DNA of 64,000 bases, taken from the NCBI RefSeq assembly GCF_021917145.1, contig NC_061062.1, positions 11,993,788 to 12,057,787 of the forward strand, given 5' to 3'. The notes beneath the pieces were generated by a model that saw only the letters and a list, made by a program, of their open reading frames with translations, made no database searches and was not told where the DNA came from. Shown in pieces: positions 52,328-64,000 of the stretch (position 1 is its first letter; every line of letters starts with the position of its first letter). This DNA is from Hypomesus transpacificus. Taxonomy: Eukaryota; Chordata; Actinopteri; Osmeriformes; Osmeridae. Position numbers and translations under genes: made by a program.

Positions 52328-53470
52328 GGTGAGGCTTTCACACTGTCTGCCTCTCTAGAGGAAGTAAAAATGGAGGAAGAGAAATGAAGTTAATCCAAGT
52401 GCATCTTATTCTCGTAAGACACATGCACATTATTTTAGGAGAATATTAGACTCTGTCCCTTCTATTACATGATTGCCTTTGTGACGAAACGCAACAGCAC
52501 ACGTGTTTATACTCAGCTCAAATGCATAAATGTAAGATCTACTATGGTAACTCAAACTCATAAATGTAAGACCTACTATGATAACTCAAACTCAGGAAAC
52601 AGGCTTGAGAGTTAAACTGATATTCATCACTCAGTGTAACAAATTAAGAAAACCAAGTCGTATGCATGTGTCACATAGGGATGGGAAGCGCTCACTTAAA
52701 ATGTGATCAAACGTTTTAGTTGAGACTTGAGCATAGATGACAAGTGATTTAAAGAAATGATTCGCATGTTATGCGTAAGACACGATTCAAATGTCAATAG
52801 GGCGCTCCGAAAGGAAATTTAAATGCAATCAATAGTTAAGGCTTAATTTTCTTTTGGACAAGAAAACAAAAGCCAGCTAGTAATTTCATATAAAACAAAA
52901 AGCTACTTACATAGTAAATATTTATTAAGAAGGGTTTTCTTACGTGGCAGATGTCTTTTGGAGCCCTCGCAGGGAGAAGAGTTTCACTGACTGCGCCCCC
53001 AACGCTCAAGATCTTCAGATCTCTCAAGTCATGGCGGATGTGAGGGTGGGTGGAGTTTCGACATCCCAATGTTTTCTTACAACAACCTTCACAGGTGTGA
53101 GCATGGACGAACTGGGTGTGAAGACCAGTCAACCAGGCCTGCGCCTTTATCTTAAATCTCAACATTACATAAGCCTCATAAAAATCGGCGTCCGTAGTAA
53201 ATTAAAACATATGTAACGTAACTTATAAAAACGATTTGGTTTTCGTTTAAATCGTCAACAAGAAATGCAGAAAATGAAAGTCACGTTTTTATTTATTATA
53301 AAAGTGTTTATTGCAGTATTTACAATACAAAGGGTTGGTCTAGAAAAACTTGGACAATAAAGTATTACTGTAATAGTATTAATCTGAACACTGGTATCAC
53401 TCAGCCATCTGATGTGAACAGTCTAACGCATCTTTCCACATGTACCACACGCACACACACGTATTTTCAT

Positions 53471-56059
53471 TTACACATATTCCCCACAGTCCGAGATGAT
53501 CACTTTCTGCTTTGGCTTGCCTTCTTTTGTCCCTTCGGCCTGTGGAAAAAGATAGTTTAGCCTTTAAACTAGATTTTGAATCCATCCTAATATAATTCAA
53601 ATCATGTCAGAATAAGAACGATTCTATGGCCATTATACCCTCCCCCCACTTTACATGCACACCCCTACCATGCCCTTACCTCCATGGCACGGACCACATC
53701 CATGCCCTCCATCAACTCCCCAAACACCACATGCTTGCCGTCCAACCAGTCTGTCTTGTCACAGGTGATGAAGAACTGGGAGCCATTGCTGTTTGGTCCA
53801 GAGTTAGCCATGGATAGTTGTGCTGTATGCATATCAAGAGGATAAGTACATGATACACAAATACTACTGCAAACAAACTGCTACTCTAGCAAATATCTAA
53901 ACTTGCATTCAGGTTTCAAACTATTACAAAATATATTAAATTAAAGACAGATGTCAACAGTAGGCTTCTCACCTGGAGCAGTGTGTTTAAGGACAAAGTT
54001 CTCGTCATCAAACTTGCGCCCATAGATGGACTTGCCCCCAGTGCCATTGTGGTTGGTGAAGTCCCCTCCCTGGCACATGAACTGGGGGATGATGCGGTGA
54101 AAGCAACTTCCCTTGAAGCCAAAGCCTTTCTCATGAGTGCAAAGACAGCGGAAGTTCTCCGCTGTCATGGGAACAATGTCAGCTCGGAGAAGGAACCGCA
54201 GCCTCCCAGCCGGCTTGTTGCCAATCTTGATGTCCATGTAGACCTGGGGGTTGACTCTGCCCTTCTTAGCTGGGGGTTCACCCTGCACACAATTCAACTC
54301 AATTCACTTACTTGATCCAGAAGGAAATTCAGGTAACTCCATGAGCATAGAAAAGGTTACAGATAGAGGTAACAAAGTCATCTTAATTAGGCCTCATGAA
54401 GCAAATACATTGGATCAAACAAGCCCATTCAGAACTCTTTTACCTCCTGTGTTTTACTGTTTACAGACTCCCCAGCAGACTCTTCTACCTCAGCTTCTTC
54501 TGTGGTCTTCCCAGAAAACTTCTTCAACCAGTCATCATCCGACCATACTGTGGAGGAATTACATACACTTGTCAATATTATCAGGACTACTGGATTTCAA
54601 AATCACAGGTGGTGAAACGTTCCAGCCTATTTAAACTCAAAGTGGTTAGTTACCTGGACGAGAGGAGCCTTCCTTGATCCTCATGGGTTTGGCTATGTTC
54701 ACCCTGATGGTTCTGCCAAAGAGCTCAGACTCATTCTAGAAATTACCCAGAAGGAAACAAAAGATTGTTAACATAACTATAATTAAACTACTCCACTTGG
54801 ACAGGACTATATCTTAAGTCAGGTGGTAAAACCAATTAGTAAGTTTACTCACCATGTTATCAATAGCGGCAGCAGCATCCTAAATACAATGGAGGTAGTG
54901 AAACATTAGAACTCTTTCAACTGAAGATTCGAGTTTAGAATATTTGGTCCACCAGATGGCGAGCTAAAGTATGGCAGCTCAATAATACATTTAAGTTTCT
55001 TTAAATTGTCACCACACTTACTTCTGCCAATTCAAATTCAAGGAAGGCGAACCCTCTGTGTTTCTCTGCAAAGAAAAGGTATATTTAACACAAACTCCCC
55101 CTGTAAGTGGACTTTACTAGGGTGACCACATTTACGTTCTGGCATGGCTGCAGATGTCATGTGCTGTTGTAAACAATGCAACTGTAGGCGGTAAGGTGCT
55201 CAGTGTTGCCAGATTGAAAATGGCGAAATATCGTACCAAAGGCTCAAAAGGATCGTATTTTGAGGATAATTATCGTGCATCTGGCAACACTGAGAAAGCA
55301 GTCGACCAATGACAGTTTTCTCTACAGCCAGAGCTCACGCAAGAAGGTAGAACAGATACACTTTCCAAAACTTGTAAGGGCGTAATAATTGTTTGTGAAA
55401 GACCCAGAGAAACACAAATATCCAACGAGTCAAAATCCCGGACGTTTTTGGAATCCCTGCCGGACGCTTTTTTTTTGTCCGGGAAAAAGGACGTCTGGTC
55501 ACCCTAACTTTACATCTTCCTTTAATTGTAGGCTACCTGAAGCTGAACTTCAAAGACGTCTTGTTGGCTAATCAATATTACATAGCCTACATTCTCACCT
55601 GTTTCATAGTCTAACGGAATCTGGATGTCGGTGATATCCCCAAACGGAATGAATGCCGCGTGAAGAACTTTTTCATCGACCTCTTCAGTCAAACCACCTG
55701 TCGAAACCCATACTTCAATAATTAGTTTCCATTTTCAATAGTTCTATGATAATAATCAGGGATATTAAACTCCAATCACTGAGGCTGTGTTTTTATGGCC
55801 ATTATGTAGGACTATATGGTTTGTTTCATTCAATGTAGGAAAAGAGCCTGCCGCATAGCACAGTGGTGCTTGTAACATTGCCGTAATTTAACTAATCTAG
55901 CAGGTCAATACGATTAAAGATTAATTCATAAGTAGTAGAACACATTTTAATAATAACAGTGGCGCTCTACATGATTGCATATAAAAGAAAACAGCTAAAA
56001 TGACCAGTTTTGTGTCACAAATGCTTACCAACATAAAGCACTCGTTTTGTCGACGCCAT
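53471..56059 (-). CDS. ppie: Peptidyl-prolyl cis-trans isomerase E (cyclophilin 33), complete
   Basis: PPIE is a nuclear RNA-binding cyclophilin of the spliceosome that also binds the MLL PHD finger. Nine minus-strand exons are 56059-56029, 55697-55599, 55065-55022, 54879-54853, 54735-54654, 54547-54444, 54282-53973, 53822-53680 and 53539-53471. They give 302 residues (human 301), with all phases consistent. The RRM (about 6-84) has RNP2 VLYVGG (7-12) and RNP1 RGFAFLEF (47-54). A charged linker ([20 protein letters not shown]) leads to the cyclophilin domain from [11 protein letters not shown]. The active-site strands [29 protein letters not shown] and [11 protein letters not shown] are intact, and the end is SDCGEYV. 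The start ATGGCGTCGAC matches [13 protein letters not shown] transposon remnant sits in intron 2. The pabpc4 poly(A) signal is under 0.5 kb upstream. Confidence 0.98.
55120..55504. mobile_element. 385-base inverted-repeat DNA element with a second inverted repeat nested inside
   Basis: Ends GGGTGACCA (55120-55128) and TGGTCACCC (55496-55504) are inverted and each is flanked by TA, suggesting a TA-targeting (Tc1/mariner-like) non-autonomous element; this is inference. Inside, CTCAGTGTTGCCAGAT (55199-55214) and ATCTGGCAACACTGAG (55279-55294) form a perfect 16-base inverted repeat about 96 bases long, resembling a smaller transposon inserted in the first. No target duplication was found for the inner unit. 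All of it lies in ppie intron 2. Confidence 0.65.
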
Positions 56060-56536
56060 CTTGGATTTAAACTTTAACCTCTAACCTCAACAAATCCTCA
56101 TTGGTGCATTATTTCCAAGGCCCGCCCATTCGAGCGCCACCCATTGCCCTGTTAAATCGCAATTTGAGGTAGACTTTTAACTTGGGATATATAATAATGG
56201 TACTTTTTTAGCCTGATTCAGACTGTGAAAGAGGAACGTCTTGTACATGTACATTTATATATATCTGGACATCATTTAAATGTTGGCCACCGTATAAATA
56301 CTAAATAAATTAGTAAAATATATGAGGGTGAAAAGGACCACAAAGAAAAACGCAGCCAATTACTATCTGTCTTTGCTTTCTGTAATGTACACCAATAGAT
56401 ACCTACTTAATGCTGCCAACATTGATCAGAAAACAAACCAAGAACTGCAATGTTAAACCTGATACATATTTGTTGGCTGTTTATTGCTGTTAATGAAAAA
56501 GAGACAACAAAGTGGTAAACTTGATATATTCATCCC

Positions 56537-56542
56537 TTTATT
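56537..56542 (-). terminator. pabpc4: Poly(A) signal AATAAA of pabpc4
   Basis: TTTATT on the plus strand (AATAAA in gene sense) lies about 480 bases after the pabpc4 stop and about 480 bases upstream of the ppie start codon. A 3' UTR intron is possible, because TTTTCAG followed by GAAACACGCTG occurs near 56920. Confidence 0.6.
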
Positions 56543-57020
56543 GAGAATACCACACCACCCATGATAGCAGGATGGGACAAGGAATCAAATAGACCAAATC
56601 AAGTCTTCAAACACAAAATCCTCAAGCAAAGAATTAGAGCAAATATCATTTTCTTGATAGAAAAAGGGTCTATCAAGGTTCACAAATTGAAGGACCTTGA
56701 ATCAAATTGTTTTGTTGCTTTTGGTATTCTGTTTTAAACTATTACAGGACTAGGAAAATAATTGAATACTGTAATATTTCTGAAAGGGTTCAAGTAGGTT
56801 TTTAATTTATTTTTCGTTTTTTATATATATTTTTTGGTTTTGCATAATGTAGTACATATCTCAGGAAACTGAAACAGGTGTAATAATCTCTCCCCTTCTC
56901 TTATCAGCGTGTTTCCTGAAAAGAAAAAACAAAACAAAATGAGTGCCATTGCAAACCATATTAGGTCAAAGGTCATGAAGCATAAGCAGGTTTCTGATGA
57001 AAAGTAAATACTCCTACACA

Positions 57021-64000
<6,980 letters not shown>

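Overview
The window is vertebrate nuclear DNA, almost certainly from a ray-finned (teleost) fish. The genes are multi-exon with GT-AG introns and the proteins are plainly vertebrate. The intergenic DNA is rich in (GT/CA)n runs and carries fish-type L2 LINE tails, tRNA-derived SINE pieces and small inverted-repeat DNA transposons. I see no prokaryotic operon, CRISPR array, phage, rRNA or tRNA gene.

Layout. 1-13.4 kb: the 3' end of ralgapa2 (+), with the last coding exon of the RapGAP region and two alternative C-terminal ends. 15.6-17.0 kb: insm1 (-), a single-exon SNAG/zinc-finger repressor, convergent with ralgapa2 as I recall for the human RALGAPA2-INSM1 pair. 17.3-28.9 kb: a large gene-free stretch, probably with regulatory DNA and an L2 LINE tail. 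29.0-30.4 kb: a KAZALD1-family secreted protein (-) with a damaged Ig exon. 32-36 kb: gale (+), complete. 36.5-40 kb: zbtb8a-like BTB zinc-finger gene (+). 40.5-43.7 kb: hmgcl (+), complete. 45.9-46.8 and 51.5-52.3 kb: two beta-type connexins (-), GJB3-like and GJB4/5-like, each with its coding region in one exon. 53.5-56.1 kb: ppie (-), complete. 56.5 kb to beyond the window end: pabpc4 (-), complete except for exon 1.

The genes are not a pathway. They are a syntenic patchwork, recalled from memory as human 20p11 (RALGAPA2, INSM1), 10q24 (KAZALD1) and 1p34-p36 (GALE, HMGCL, ZBTB8A, GJB3/GJB4, PPIE, PABPC4). Functional links are limited to the tandem connexins, which could share epithelial expression and mixed channels, and the ppie/pabpc4 pair, which both bind RNA and lie head-to-tail about 0.5 kb apart.

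The observations most worth checking are: an apparent 19-base loss in the Ig exon of the KAZALD-family gene, with a nearby splice acceptor that would restore frame; a 41-base ralgapa2 exon that switches the protein's C-terminus; an orphan 145-codon terminal exon at 49.3-49.8 kb; and several well-preserved mobile elements, including a hAT-type element with an exact 8-base target duplication. I found no clearly new biological system, and most of the window is ordinary vertebrate sequence.
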